Positions 43,734-51,869 of a DNA stretch of 55,390 nucleotides are shown piece after piece. The stretch's first letter is position 1. Every line of letters starts with the position of its first letter. The stretch comes from a marine actinobacterium PHSC20C1 (GTDB lineage: Bacteria; Actinomycetota; Actinomycetes; Actinomycetales; Microbacteriaceae), in contig CH672415.1 of assembly GCA_000153145.1 (NCBI GenBank), positions 2,716,798 through 2,772,187 of the forward strand, in the 5' to 3' direction. A program made the position numbers and the translations under genes. The notes below the pieces were generated by a model. That model searched no databases. It was not told the DNA's origin and was given only the letters and a program-made list of their open reading frames with translations.

Positions 43734-43958
43734 GTGGACATAAGCATCGGTATCAACAACAGCCCCCGTGAAATCAACTTCGAGTCGGCACAGACGTCGA
43801 GCGAGGTTGAATCGATCATTGCCGAGGCATTGAACTCGGACGCCAAGTATGTGAGTCTTCGCGACGCCAAAGGCAAGCTTTACATCGTTCCGACCACGGC
43901 TGTTGCCTACGTCGAGCTTGGTGAAGAAGAGTCACGCCGCGTCGGATTTGTGGCCTAG
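43734..43958 (+). CDS. DUF3107 family protein
   Basis: A 74-residue actinobacterial protein homologous to Rv3208A (TB9.4). It starts with GTG: MDISIGINNSPREINFES, ending YIVPTTAVAYVELGEEE. Predicted small alpha/beta fold, function unknown. It lies divergent from adnA and is followed after one base by a small membrane protein gene. Position and neighbours agree with the mycobacterial order. Confidence 0.88.
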   Translation: MDISIGINNSPREINFESAQTSSEVESIIAEALNSDAKYVSLRDAKGKLYIVPTTAVAYVELGEEESRRVGFVA

Positions 43959-43959
43959 C

Positions 43960-44250
43960 GTGGAACTTCTCTTCGTTACGGTCATCGGTGCGTCGATCGC
44001 CGCAATCTTGAGATACCTCTTGCCATCACGTGGCATGTACGGCAGCGCACTGCTGCCCGCAGTTGGTGCTGCAGTAACCGCAACGGTTTGGGTCGCCCTC
44101 GTCTGGGTCGGTCTCACCTTCGACGGAACTTGGATCTGGGTCGCAAGTCTCGTGGCCGGTGGTGGTGCAGCACTCGCGACAGCGCTACTGCTTCCTCGCT
44201 ACCGTGAGGCTGCCGATGTGCGCGCCTTCGAAGAACTCTCGCGCCGCTAG
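43960..44250 (+). CDS. Small membrane protein next to DUF3107
   Basis: A 96-residue protein with three membrane helices (about 2-20, 29-50 and 57-77) and a charged C-terminal tail (LPRYREAADVRAFEELSRR). GTG start at 43960 directly after the DUF3107 stop. The open frame continues upstream in the DUF3107 gene but is a shadow there. Probably co-transcribed with DUF3107. Function unknown. Confidence 0.65.
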   Translation: MELLFVTVIGASIAAILRYLLPSRGMYGSALLPAVGAAVTATVWVALVWVGLTFDGTWIWVASLVAGGGAALATALLLPRYREAADVRAFEELSRR

Positions 44251-44260
44251 GCGACTCTGA

Positions 44261-44977
44261 CTAGGCCGTGAGGCCGAGGGCATCCATTCGACGCGTGTGC
44301 GCCGCAATAAGTTCGCCAAATACCGGTTCGACCTGTGCCTCGGTCGACCGTGTGTGATCGGGAAAAACGAGTGCAGAGCGTGCGGCGAGCATCATGTCGC
44401 CGACAAGCCGACGACCCCACATCGCCAGTCTCGAATCAAGTCGTGGGTTCGCGTCGATCGCGGCTTGCAAGAATTCGGCAAGCACCTTTTCGCCAGATTC
44501 TCCTCGGAAGATTGCAACCAAGCGAGTGTGGGATTCTGCCGGAAGGCCCTCTGCCAGTCGCGCATAGAAATCATCAAAGAAACCAGCACTGAGGTACGCC
44601 GTTATTAACGACTCATACCAGTCTGCACCGCGAGCAACGCGCTCAAACTCATCAAACGCATCGGTAAACGGGTCCATCACTTCGGCCGGCGATCCTCCCG
44701 CTTTCGTGATCTCCGCAACCAGCGCGCGGTGCTTGCCAAGCGAGAGTTCTGCCGCCTGACCGATCGCCGTCTTCGCAGCAGTCGTAGGCGCATTCGAAAT
44801 GACTCGGGACAGCGTCTCAAAGATCATGAGCTGAACGTAAGCCGCCCGACCTAGGAAACCAAGGAGGTCTGGGGCGAACTCCGCAAGCGCCACTTTTTCG
44901 GTCGGCGAATCGTCGGAGCGAGACCGAAGGCGAGGCACCTCGATGCGTCCTGACTTGCGTGTAAACCACTTAACCAC
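44261..44977 (-). CDS. Ferritin-like fold protein, MiaE-like
   Basis: A 238-residue mostly helical protein of the actinobacterial ferritin-like group (Rv3210c-like, sometimes annotated as tRNA hydroxylase MiaE). Helix-forming segments with candidate ligands include LGRAAYVQLMIFETLSRV, SLGKHRALVAEI, WYESLITAYLSAGFFDDFYARLAEGL, and GRRLVGDMMLAARSAL. The four-helix di-iron ligands are not all clear by eye, so the activity is uncertain. Divergent from the RhlE-like helicase, as in M. tuberculosis Rv3210c-Rv3211. Confidence 0.75.
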   Translation of the reverse strand: MVKWFTRKSGRIEVPRLRSRSDDSPTEKVALAEFAPDLLGFLGRAAYVQLMIFETLSRVISNAPTTAAKTAIGQAAELSLGKHRALVAEITKAGGSPAEVMDPFTDAFDEFERVARGADWYESLITAYLSAGFFDDFYARLAEGLPAESHTRLVAIFRGESGEKVLAEFLQAAIDANPRLDSRLAMWGRRLVGDMMLAARSALVFPDHTRSTEAQVEPVFGELIAAHTRRMDALGLTA

Positions 44978-45152
44978 GCAGCTAGCTTAGAGCGTGTTTG
45001 TGGTAGGCGCGGCTGCGACGACTCGCCTCGCCGCCGCCCTTCACGGCTTCAGCCCAGTCCGATCCGCTAAACTTCGGGCATCCCCCCGAATCTGGAGGGG
45101 GTCCGGCGCCCCAGGTCAAAGAGGGCGCATCGCACCTAGACGGGCTTCATAC

Positions 45153-46652
45153 GTGACTTTCTCAGAACTCAACATCGATCAGGACATGGTCGATGCTCTT
45201 GCAACCAAGGGCATCCTCGAACCGTTCCCGATTCAAACTCAAACTATCCCGATGGGCTTGGCTGGCCAGGACATCATCGGTCAGGCCAAGACTGGTACCG
45301 GTAAGACTCTCGGTTTTGGGCTCCCTGTGCTCCAGTCGCTCGGCATCAACCCTGAGCCTGGCGTTAAGGCGCTCATCGTTGTTCCTACCCGCGAACTGTG
45401 CGTTCAGGTTGCCGAAGACCTCGTGCTTGCGGCATCGAACCGTTCCACCAAGATCGCCGCGATCTATGGTGGCAAGGCATACGAGGGTCAGGTTGAGCAG
45501 ATCAAGGATGGCGCTCAAGTCATCGTTGGCACGCCCGGCCGTTTGCTGGACCTCGCAAGCCAGCGCATGCTGTCGCTGAAAGACATCAAGGTCATGGTCT
45601 TGGATGAGGCAGACAAGATGCTCGACCTCGGCTTCCTTGCCGACATCGAGAAGCTGTTTGCGCAGACTCCGCCTACTCGCCACACGATGCTGTTCTCCGC
45701 AACGATGCCGGGCCCGATTGTTGCCCTCGCTCGTCGCTTCATGAACAAGCCGATTCACATCCGCGCCACTGACCCCGATGAGGGCTTGACGCAGAAAAAC
45801 ATCAAGCACGTTGTGTACCGCGCCCATAACCTCGACAAAGACGAGGTCATTGCGCGCATCCTGCAGTCAGAGGGTCGCGGCAAGACAGTTGTCTTCACGC
45901 GAACCAAGCGTGCCGCCGCCAAGTTGGTCGAAGAGCTCAACGACCGTGGCTTCAACGCCGCGGCTGTGCACGGTGACCTCAATCAAGAGCAGCGCGAACG
46001 CGCCATGGCAGCATTCAAGGCTGGCAAGAAGGACATTCTGATCGCGACGGATGTTGCGGCTCGCGGTATCGACGTCAACGACGTTACGCACGTGATCAAC
46101 CACACCATTCCCGACGACCATGACACGTACCTGCACCGCGCTGGCCGTACCGGTCGTGCAGGAAAGACGGGTGTTGCCGTAACGTTCGTCGACTGGGCGG
46201 ACATGCTCAAGTGGACGCACATCAACAAGGCTCTCGACATGGGTATCCCCGAGCCAACCGAAACTTACTCGTCAAGCCCCCACCTCTACTCGGAGCTCGA
46301 TATTCCCGAGGGAACGAAGGGCCGCCTTCCCGGTTCCCACGCCCCTGCTGTGCGCGCGGCAGCTCCGGCTAGCGCTGGTGCTCGTGGTGGTTCAGGTGGT
46401 GGCCGCGGCCGTGACTCGCAACGCTCAGGCGACTCTTCATCGCGACCGCCGCGCAATCGCTCGCGCTCAACTGGATCTGATTCGGGTTCAAGCAGCGATT
46501 CAGCTTCTGTCACGAGCGCTCGCGCTTCCGATGAGAATGTTCGCCCCGAGGGTGGCGGAACGCACGATGGTGGCGCTCCTGCACGTCGCAAGCGCACTCG
46601 CCGTCGTCGCGGCGGAAACGAAGGCGCACCTACTGCGCCTCCCACTTCGTAA
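45153..46652 (+). CDS. DEAD-box RNA helicase, RhlE-like
   Basis: ATP-dependent RNA helicase of 499 residues. Seen: Q motif region (FSELNIDQDMVDAL...PFPIQTQTIP), motif I AKTGTGKT, PTRELC, motif II VLDEADKMLD, motif III SAT, and motif VI HRAGRTGRAGK. It has a low-complexity C-terminal tail rich in Gly, Ser and Arg that ends in a basic cluster (RRKRTRRRR), likely to bind RNA. I chose GTG at 45153. The open frame extends to 44994 through non-family sequence. The 175 bases to the divergent ferritin-like gene hold a CCCCC...GGGGG hairpin (about 45080-45105) in the possible leader. Orthologue position of Rv3211. Confidence 0.88.
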   Translation: MTFSELNIDQDMVDALATKGILEPFPIQTQTIPMGLAGQDIIGQAKTGTGKTLGFGLPVLQSLGINPEPGVKALIVVPTRELCVQVAEDLVLAASNRSTKIAAIYGGKAYEGQVEQIKDGAQVIVGTPGRLLDLASQRMLSLKDIKVMVLDEADKMLDLGFLADIEKLFAQTPPTRHTMLFSATMPGPIVALARRFMNKPIHIRATDPDEGLTQKNIKHVVYRAHNLDKDEVIARILQSEGRGKTVVFTRTKRAAAKLVEELNDRGFNAAAVHGDLNQEQRERAMAAFKAGKKDILIATDVAARGIDVNDVTHVINHTIPDDHDTYLHRAGRTGRAGKTGVAVTFVDWADMLKWTHINKALDMGIPEPTETYSSSPHLYSELDIPEGTKGRLPGSHAPAVRAAAPASAGARGGSGGGRGRDSQRSGDSSSRPPRNRSRSTGSDSGSSSDSASVTSARASDENVRPEGGGTHDGGAPARRKRTRRRRGGNEGAPTAPPTS

Positions 46653-46674
46653 CTCGCGCTAGATCAACTTCTCA

Positions 46675-46703
46675 AGAAAGCCCCACCCTGTGTGGGGCTT
46701 TCT
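46675..46703. terminator. Rho-independent terminator, bidirectional
   Basis: AGAAAGCCCCAC, loop CCTGT, GTGGGGCTTTCT: a perfect 12-bp stem between the convergent helicase and MFS genes, with A- and T-rich ends serving both strands. Confidence 0.88.
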
Positions 46704-46730
46704 GCGTGTGAGGGCCGCCCTCAGCCGCCC

Positions 46731-48128
46731 TCAGCTGCGCTCGGCGGGCTCGACGGCTGGCGCTGACACCGCATTGCCGATGTACTGCTTCGAAAGGAGT
46801 CGATACGACTTTGTGGAGAACGCCCCAATGGCCACTACGACCATTGCCAAACCCGCCACGAGGAAGACCAGCGCAATTCCTCGGGCCGCTCCTTCGCCGA
46901 GCAACCAGCCGAAGGTGTCTTTCCCGGCCCGCGAATCCATAAACGGGATGATGAGAAATTGGGCGATTGGTGCGATTGCGAAAGCAGTGATCGGGGCGGC
47001 TGCGGCTTCGAATGCTTGGGCGAATCCGAACACGCGGCCCTGCGTTCGAAACGGCACGATCTTTTGAATGACGGTCTGCTCAGCGGCTTCGACTGCTGGC
47101 ACAAGCGTCATGTAGAGGAGGATTCCGCCAGCATAAAGCCACCACCAGTCGCGAATCGTGAACATTGCACCAAGGATTCCCATCAGCCCAACGAGAAACA
47201 GCATCGTTCGAATCGGATTGCGGCCAAGGCCGAATTTCGCCACCAGAAGCCCACCGATAATGAATCCGCTCGATGAAACACCGAGCACGATTCCCCAGAG
47301 TTCAACCGGAAAGAGTTCGAGGCCGTAGGGATCCATCAGTGCTAAGTAGACGCCGCCGATCAGGTTGTTGAACGTCGAGAAAATGATGAGCGCGAATAGC
47401 CCTGTCGCGGCCCGAACAGCACGAATACTTCCTCGTAGGTCAACGAGGGGCGACGCTCCGCCGAGTTCCGGCTCTGGTTTGTCTTCCGGGATGCGCAACA
47501 TCGTCAGGTGCACGAGAGCGGCGGCCGACAGGACGATCGAAATCACCAAGGTCCAGCCCATCCCGAGCAGTCCGATCGAGAGTCCGCTGAACACACTCGT
47601 GACCAAAAAGGAGAGGCCTTGGACTGTGCCGACCATGCCGTTTGCATTTGCGTGCCGCTCCTGAGGTACCAGCAGCGTCACTGTCGTTGACAGCGCGATG
47701 TTTCGCATATTCTCAATGACCGCGCCGAACAGTATGATTCCCGCGAAGATCCAATACATGGGCCCGCCGAGGTCGAGCAAGACAGACTCAGGGAACATCG
47801 CGTAGAGCAATCCCGCGATGCCGAATGCGACGAGCGTGACCATTCCCGCGAAAAGCATGACGACGTGTTTGCGGTGCCGGTCAACAATGGTGCCAAACAC
47901 CATCGAGAAAATGGCGACCAGAAGCATATAGGCGCCGCCAATAATGCCGGTCGCAAGCACTGACCTAGTCTCGAGGTAGACCCAGAACGTTAGCGCGAAC
48001 CACAGGTAGCTCGTCGTCACATTCGCCACTGCAGTATTGACAAGAATTTGCAGGAACGTGCTCATACCTCCGGGAACCTGACCTCGCGCGGGGGTCGTGG
48101 CGGATGAGGTTTCATTGAACTCAACCAT
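46731..48128 (-). CDS. MFS transporter, DHA3-like
   Basis: A 465-residue major facilitator with about 12 membrane helices. TM1-2 is TTSYLWFALTFWVYLETRSVLATG, loop 2-3 FGTIVDRHRKH, and IENMRNIALSTTVTLLVPQERHANANGMVGTVQGLSFLV is the DHA3 TM4-5 region. It is probably a drug or siderophore exporter; the substrate is unknown. The ATG at 48128 lacks a clear ribosome-binding site, and the Met 21 residues downstream is an alternative, though its GGAGG is only one base away. Confidence 0.82.
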   Translation of the reverse strand: MVEFNETSSATTPARGQVPGGMSTFLQILVNTAVANVTTSYLWFALTFWVYLETRSVLATGIIGGAYMLLVAIFSMVFGTIVDRHRKHVVMLFAGMVTLVAFGIAGLLYAMFPESVLLDLGGPMYWIFAGIILFGAVIENMRNIALSTTVTLLVPQERHANANGMVGTVQGLSFLVTSVFSGLSIGLLGMGWTLVISIVLSAAALVHLTMLRIPEDKPEPELGGASPLVDLRGSIRAVRAATGLFALIIFSTFNNLIGGVYLALMDPYGLELFPVELWGIVLGVSSSGFIIGGLLVAKFGLGRNPIRTMLFLVGLMGILGAMFTIRDWWWLYAGGILLYMTLVPAVEAAEQTVIQKIVPFRTQGRVFGFAQAFEAAAAPITAFAIAPIAQFLIIPFMDSRAGKDTFGWLLGEGAARGIALVFLVAGLAMVVVAIGAFSTKSYRLLSKQYIGNAVSAPAVEPAERS

Positions 48129-48249
48129 TCGCTGATTTTACACATCTCGCCGTGTTTTGCCGCGGCAAATTGGGGCACTGGTTTTATCGGAATATCAGGC
48201 GCACAATAGAAAAGTGTTCCTCAGCGCACGGTAGCTAAGGAGGAGAACA

Positions 48250-48984
48250 ATGCCGGTGCACCAGAAGAGCGCTTCACCAGACTTCATTCCCGTTCTCTCC
48301 GCAGGGCGTCATCGAAACCCACGCCGGGGTGGATGTTTCATGGAGTTCGCCTCGTACCTTGCCGGAGAAAAGTGGAGCGACCATCCCCCTTGCACTCACC
48401 CAGCGCTCGCCCTTTTAGCGCGAATGGTCAACGACTGCACCTCTGACCGAGGCCGGTCGGAACTGGTTGAACTCATCCCTTCGGTGATCGGCGTGACCAG
48501 TGCGGACCCTCGTGTAGAACTCCGCATCGCGCTACGCGCTGCAATAATGGCGCTACCTGTCGCCAGCGAGGGGCGTCAACGGGCACTGGCCGTTGGAATC
48601 ATCTCAACGCAGGCTCGGTTGGCCGAGCTCGAACCCTTCGTCGGGGCTACGCTGGCCAGCGATGTTGCTTCCGCTTTCGCGCAAGCGCCAGCAGCCGAAC
48701 AGTGGGCGAAGAAGTTCAGCGCTCAGTACCGCGTCGAGGGGCACGGTCCCGCCGTTACGCGCATGACCGGCTCCATCATCCGCACGGCTGTGCTTGGCAT
48801 CGCGGATGGCTGCACGCCTCGAGCAGACCAGCGAATGCGGGAACTGCTCCGGAGCGCAATTGAGGATTGCCGGGTCATCGCCGATGGCAACACCTATTGT
48901 CGTAGCGAGTCGGCTACGCGTCGGAGAGCGGTCGCTGACTCGGTCAGCAGCCGTTGGCTTACGCAGACTTCACGAAGCTCTTGA
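48250..48984 (+). CDS. Conserved actinobacterial hypothetical protein
   Basis: A 244-residue soluble protein with an excellent ribosome-binding site (AAGGAGGAG, 5 bases before the ATG). The N-terminal segment FIPVLSAGRHRNPRRGGCFMEFASYLAGEKWSDHPPCTHPALA is strikingly motif-rich (R-H-R-N-P-R-R-G, a Cys, then D-H-P-x-C-T-H-P). I recall this from uncharacterised actinobacterial proteins and it could bind metal or nucleic acid. The rest is helical and Ala/Arg-rich. The last 25 residues look less constrained, and another frame stays open from 48884, so the end may be affected by a frameshift. Function unknown. Confidence 0.65.
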   Translation: MPVHQKSASPDFIPVLSAGRHRNPRRGGCFMEFASYLAGEKWSDHPPCTHPALALLARMVNDCTSDRGRSELVELIPSVIGVTSADPRVELRIALRAAIMALPVASEGRQRALAVGIISTQARLAELEPFVGATLASDVASAFAQAPAAEQWAKKFSAQYRVEGHGPAVTRMTGSIIRTAVLGIADGCTPRADQRMRELLRSAIEDCRVIADGNTYCRSESATRRRAVADSVSSRWLTQTSRSS

Positions 48985-49136
48985 CGCGCGCGCAAGACTC
49001 ACCGTTCTGAAGCGAGAGCTTCCCGCGGTTGTGGCGCGACTGATGTCACTTCCTGATACCTCCGCATATGCGTCGCTCTGCTCGCCCACCTCAGCCCGTG
49101 GTCTGTACAGTGTGAGACGGCGTGGAACATCCAGTG

Positions 49137-49877
49137 TTAAGGACGCCGCGCGGACGATGCGTGTGCCAGAGCGGACTCGCTGCGGCATCCGACGATCGCT
49201 GGCGCTTGCCGAATGAGAGCATCATTGGTGATTGCCTCCACCATGAAGAGGGCGAAATCGGTGCGGCGAGTGAGGTTACTCTCCAAGATCGGTGAGCCGA
49301 CAGCGGAACTCCAGACCGGAAGCCCTTCACTCTCACCCTCTTCGAGATCGCTCCCCCGCACGAGCGTCCAACGGGTGTCACTCGCGAAGATGCGTTCGGC
49401 TGCACGAGACTGGTCGGCGATGTCGACTGCGCGCGCGGCCCTCGCGAGCCAGGATGCGATGGCCACCGTCGCGAGGAAGCGTCGCGAGTAAACATCGGCA
49501 GCACTCGCCCGCACGTGCCACCCACACGAGAAGATCAGCCGCGCCCCGGCCGGTGCGAACTCTATGACGGCTTGCGCGGTGCGTGAAGAATAATCCCGCA
49601 CTCCCCAGGGCGCGAGAACTGTCAATACTGCGGTGCAGCCCTCGACGGCACGCTCGATCACGCTGCGGTCGGAAGTCTCTCCCGGGATCACCGTGATGCG
49701 ATCGCCGAAGTGGTCGAGTTTCGCCACGCTCTTCGGGCGGCAGACACCAACCACCTCGTAACCATGCTCGAGAGCATGGGCGGCCAAGTACTGGCCGAGC
49801 TTGCCGGAGATGCCGACGATGCACACGCGCTGACGTGGTGTCTCGTGGGCGGGGCGAATGTTTGCGGGGTTGGTCAT
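49137..49877 (-). CDS. NmrA-like NAD(P)-binding protein
   Basis: Atypical short-chain dehydrogenase/NmrA-type protein, 246 residues. The N-terminal Rossmann loop VCIVGISGKLGQYLAAHAL (about 18-36) has the G-x-x-G-x-x-G form. It continues with DRITVIPGETSDRSVIERAVEGCTAVLTVLAPWG. No canonical Tyr-x3-Lys pair is evident, so it may be a redox sensor or an isomerase/reductase of unknown substrate. It is divergent from a TetR gene with two operators between and is the likely main target of that regulator. Confidence 0.8.
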   Translation of the reverse strand: MTNPANIRPAHETPRQRVCIVGISGKLGQYLAAHALEHGYEVVGVCRPKSVAKLDHFGDRITVIPGETSDRSVIERAVEGCTAVLTVLAPWGVRDYSSRTAQAVIEFAPAGARLIFSCGWHVRASAADVYSRRFLATVAIASWLARAARAVDIADQSRAAERIFASDTRWTLVRGSDLEEGESEGLPVWSSAVGSPILESNLTRRTDFALFMVEAITNDALIRQAPAIVGCRSESALAHASSARRP

Positions 49878-49896
49878 GACTTCCTCTCGAATGAAC

Positions 49897-49927
49897 CTTA
49901 CGGTGTAAGATAACCTTACGCAGTAAG
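49897..49927. promoter_or_regulatory. Twin TetR-type operators
   Basis: Two copies of the palindrome CTTAC-N3-GTAAG, at 49897-49909 and 49915-49927, with repeat starts 18 bases apart, i.e. on nearly the same face of the helix. They lie in the 83-base region between the divergent NmrA-like and TetR genes, so one regulator could control both. Confidence 0.75.
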
Positions 49928-49960
49928 ATAGTCAATACCCCGACCCAGAGGAGCAGGCGA

Positions 49961-50656
49961 GTGGCACAGACTGATCGAGCCCGACCTCCAAAAAAGCGCG
50001 CGCCGATCACTCGCGAGGCAGTCCTCGCCGCCGCCCTCGAACTCGCTGATGCGGAAGGCTCGGCCGCTCTCACGATGCGCAAACTCGCCGATCGCATCGG
50101 GGTGGAAGCCATGTCGATCTACTACCACGTGCCCAACAAGGAGGCGATTCTCACGGGCCTTGTCGACCTCGTGTTCGCCGAGATCGAGCTACCCACCACA
50201 GCACTCGATTGGCGACGCGCCATGCACAAGCGCGCGATCTCCACCCGCAGCGCGCTCGTGCGCCACCGCTGGGCCATTGGCCTCATGGATTCCCGCCGAG
50301 ACCCCGGGCTCGCAACTCTGCGCCACCACGACGCCGTCATTGGCGTGCTCCGCTCTGGAGGGTTCTCGATCGCCGGTGCCGCCCACGCTTTCTCAGCACT
50401 CGACAGCTACATTTATGGCTTTGTTCTTCAAGAGCTCAGCCTGCCGTTCGAAACTTCAGAAGAGCTCACCGAGGTTGCCGAGGAAATCGTCACCGAAATG
50501 CCCGTGGGCGAGTTTCCCCATCTCACCGAAATGGCCGTCGGCCATGCACTGCTACCCGGCTACAGCTATGCGAACGAATTCGAGATCGGTCTCGATCTCA
50601 TCCTCGACTCTCTCGAACAGCGCCTGCCTCTCCCCGACTGGGGCGAAGCAGGCTAG
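49961..50656 (+). CDS. TetR-family transcriptional regulator
   Basis: A 231-residue repressor with the TetR helix-turn-helix [54 protein letters not shown] and a TetR_C-type ligand domain ([42 protein letters not shown]). This is the branch containing the tetracycline repressor, whose members often sense drugs or metabolites. GTG start with GAGGAG upstream. Divergent from the NmrA-like gene across the twin operators. Confidence 0.92.
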   Translation: MAQTDRARPPKKRAPITREAVLAAALELADAEGSAALTMRKLADRIGVEAMSIYYHVPNKEAILTGLVDLVFAEIELPTTALDWRRAMHKRAISTRSALVRHRWAIGLMDSRRDPGLATLRHHDAVIGVLRSGGFSIAGAAHAFSALDSYIYGFVLQELSLPFETSEELTEVAEEIVTEMPVGEFPHLTEMAVGHALLPGYSYANEFEIGLDLILDSLEQRLPLPDWGEAG

Positions 50657-50661
50657 AGCCG

Positions 50662-51834
50662 CTAGGCCGTCAGCGCCGCAGCAAGCTTCCTGATGATGCG
50701 CTCCAGGATGGGACGCGACGTAGCCAGGTTCATGCGGATGTGGCCAGCACCGACAGCACCATAACCGACACCGCCATTGACTCGGATGCCCGCCTTCTCG
50801 GCCAGCATTTGGGCAAGTTCTGGCTCATCCGAATACGCACGCAAGTCGAGCCACGCCAGGTATGTGCCCTGCATCGGAGCCATGCGTGCCTCAGGCAGGA
50901 GTTCGGCGAGCGCCGCCCGCGCGTACTCGATGTTGCCTTCAATGTATTCACGAACTTCACCCAACCAAGGCTCTCCACCGCGGTAGGCGGCCGTGTTGAG
51001 CCGCATGCCAGGAGTGCTGGCACCGTGGGATGCCATCCAACCGATTGTTTCCCAGAGAGTACGGTCGGCGTCGTTGCTCAAGATGATTTGTGCGCACTTG
51101 AGGCCGGGGAGATTGAACGCCTTTGAGGTGCTCGTCGCGGTAATCGCAACGCGTGCACCGGCATCCGAGACGCTGGCCAACGGCACGTGCTTCGTGCCGA
51201 ACAGGGTGAGCGGCGAATGAATTTCGTCGCTGAAGACTCGGGCCCCGTGAGCGTCAGCGACATCGGCGAGCGCCGACAATTCATCAGCCGCAAAAACCTT
51301 GCCGGTGGGGTTGCCGGGGTTGGCGAGAACAAAAAGGTTCGCGCCCGCAGCGAAGTGGCGAGCGACGTCATCGAGGTCGATTGAGAAACTGCCGTCTTCG
51401 CCGCGCAGCATGGGCGACTCAATGAGCTCTCGGCCGAACATTTTCGGCAGCATGAGGAATGGCATGTACGCGGGCGTCGGCACGATCACCGGCGCACCAG
51501 GCTTACTGAACTCGAGGATGGCAAGCTCTAGCCCTTTGATAACGTCAGCGAGCGGGTGAACATCTGCGGCATCCACGTTCCAGCCGTACTGTTCCTTGTG
51601 CCATTTCGCTGTTGCCTCGTTCATTTCGAGCGCTACGGACTCATTCGGGTACCCAAATTCGAGTCGCTCAGCGATCGCCGCCCACTCAGCCAGTACGGCT
51701 GGTGCGGTGCCAAAGTCCATCTCGGCAACGCCAGCGCACAATAGGTCGCCTTCTGGTGCGGTCCATTTGTTGCTACCGCGACTGCGCAAAAGTTCTGGCG
51801 TGAGGGCATTCCACTGTTCAGCGTTCGTTGCCAT
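50662..51834 (-). CDS. MalY/PatB-type cystathionine beta-lyase (PLP)
   Basis: Fold-type I PLP enzyme of 390 residues. C-S beta-lyases of this group release thiols, pyruvate and ammonia from cystathionine or cysteine conjugates. Seen: AVAEMDF-like start (CAGVAEMDFGTAP), NPGNPTGKVF, FSDEIHSPLT and the PLP-lysine segment TATSTSKAFNLPGLKCA. DEIHxPL and SKxFNLxGL are the MalY/PatB signatures. I chose the ATG at 51834 (MATNAEQWN) with AGGAG 4 bases upstream; the frame further upstream overlaps the PHP gene antisense frames. It converges on the TetR gene with 5 bases between. Confidence 0.88.
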   Translation of the reverse strand: MATNAEQWNALTPELLRSRGSNKWTAPEGDLLCAGVAEMDFGTAPAVLAEWAAIAERLEFGYPNESVALEMNEATAKWHKEQYGWNVDAADVHPLADVIKGLELAILEFSKPGAPVIVPTPAYMPFLMLPKMFGRELIESPMLRGEDGSFSIDLDDVARHFAAGANLFVLANPGNPTGKVFAADELSALADVADAHGARVFSDEIHSPLTLFGTKHVPLASVSDAGARVAITATSTSKAFNLPGLKCAQIILSNDADRTLWETIGWMASHGASTPGMRLNTAAYRGGEPWLGEVREYIEGNIEYARAALAELLPEARMAPMQGTYLAWLDLRAYSDEPELAQMLAEKAGIRVNGGVGYGAVGAGHIRMNLATSRPILERIIRKLAAALTA

Positions 51835-51869
51835 GGGTTCTCCTACTCGGCGGGGGGAATTTGTGGGGT

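Noticed and set aside
48884-49216. Separate 110-residue gene downstream of the hypothetical at 48250
   Set aside because: No ribosome-binding site, overlaps both neighbours, and its C-terminal third is antisense to the NmrA-like gene. Kept only as a possible frameshift signal.
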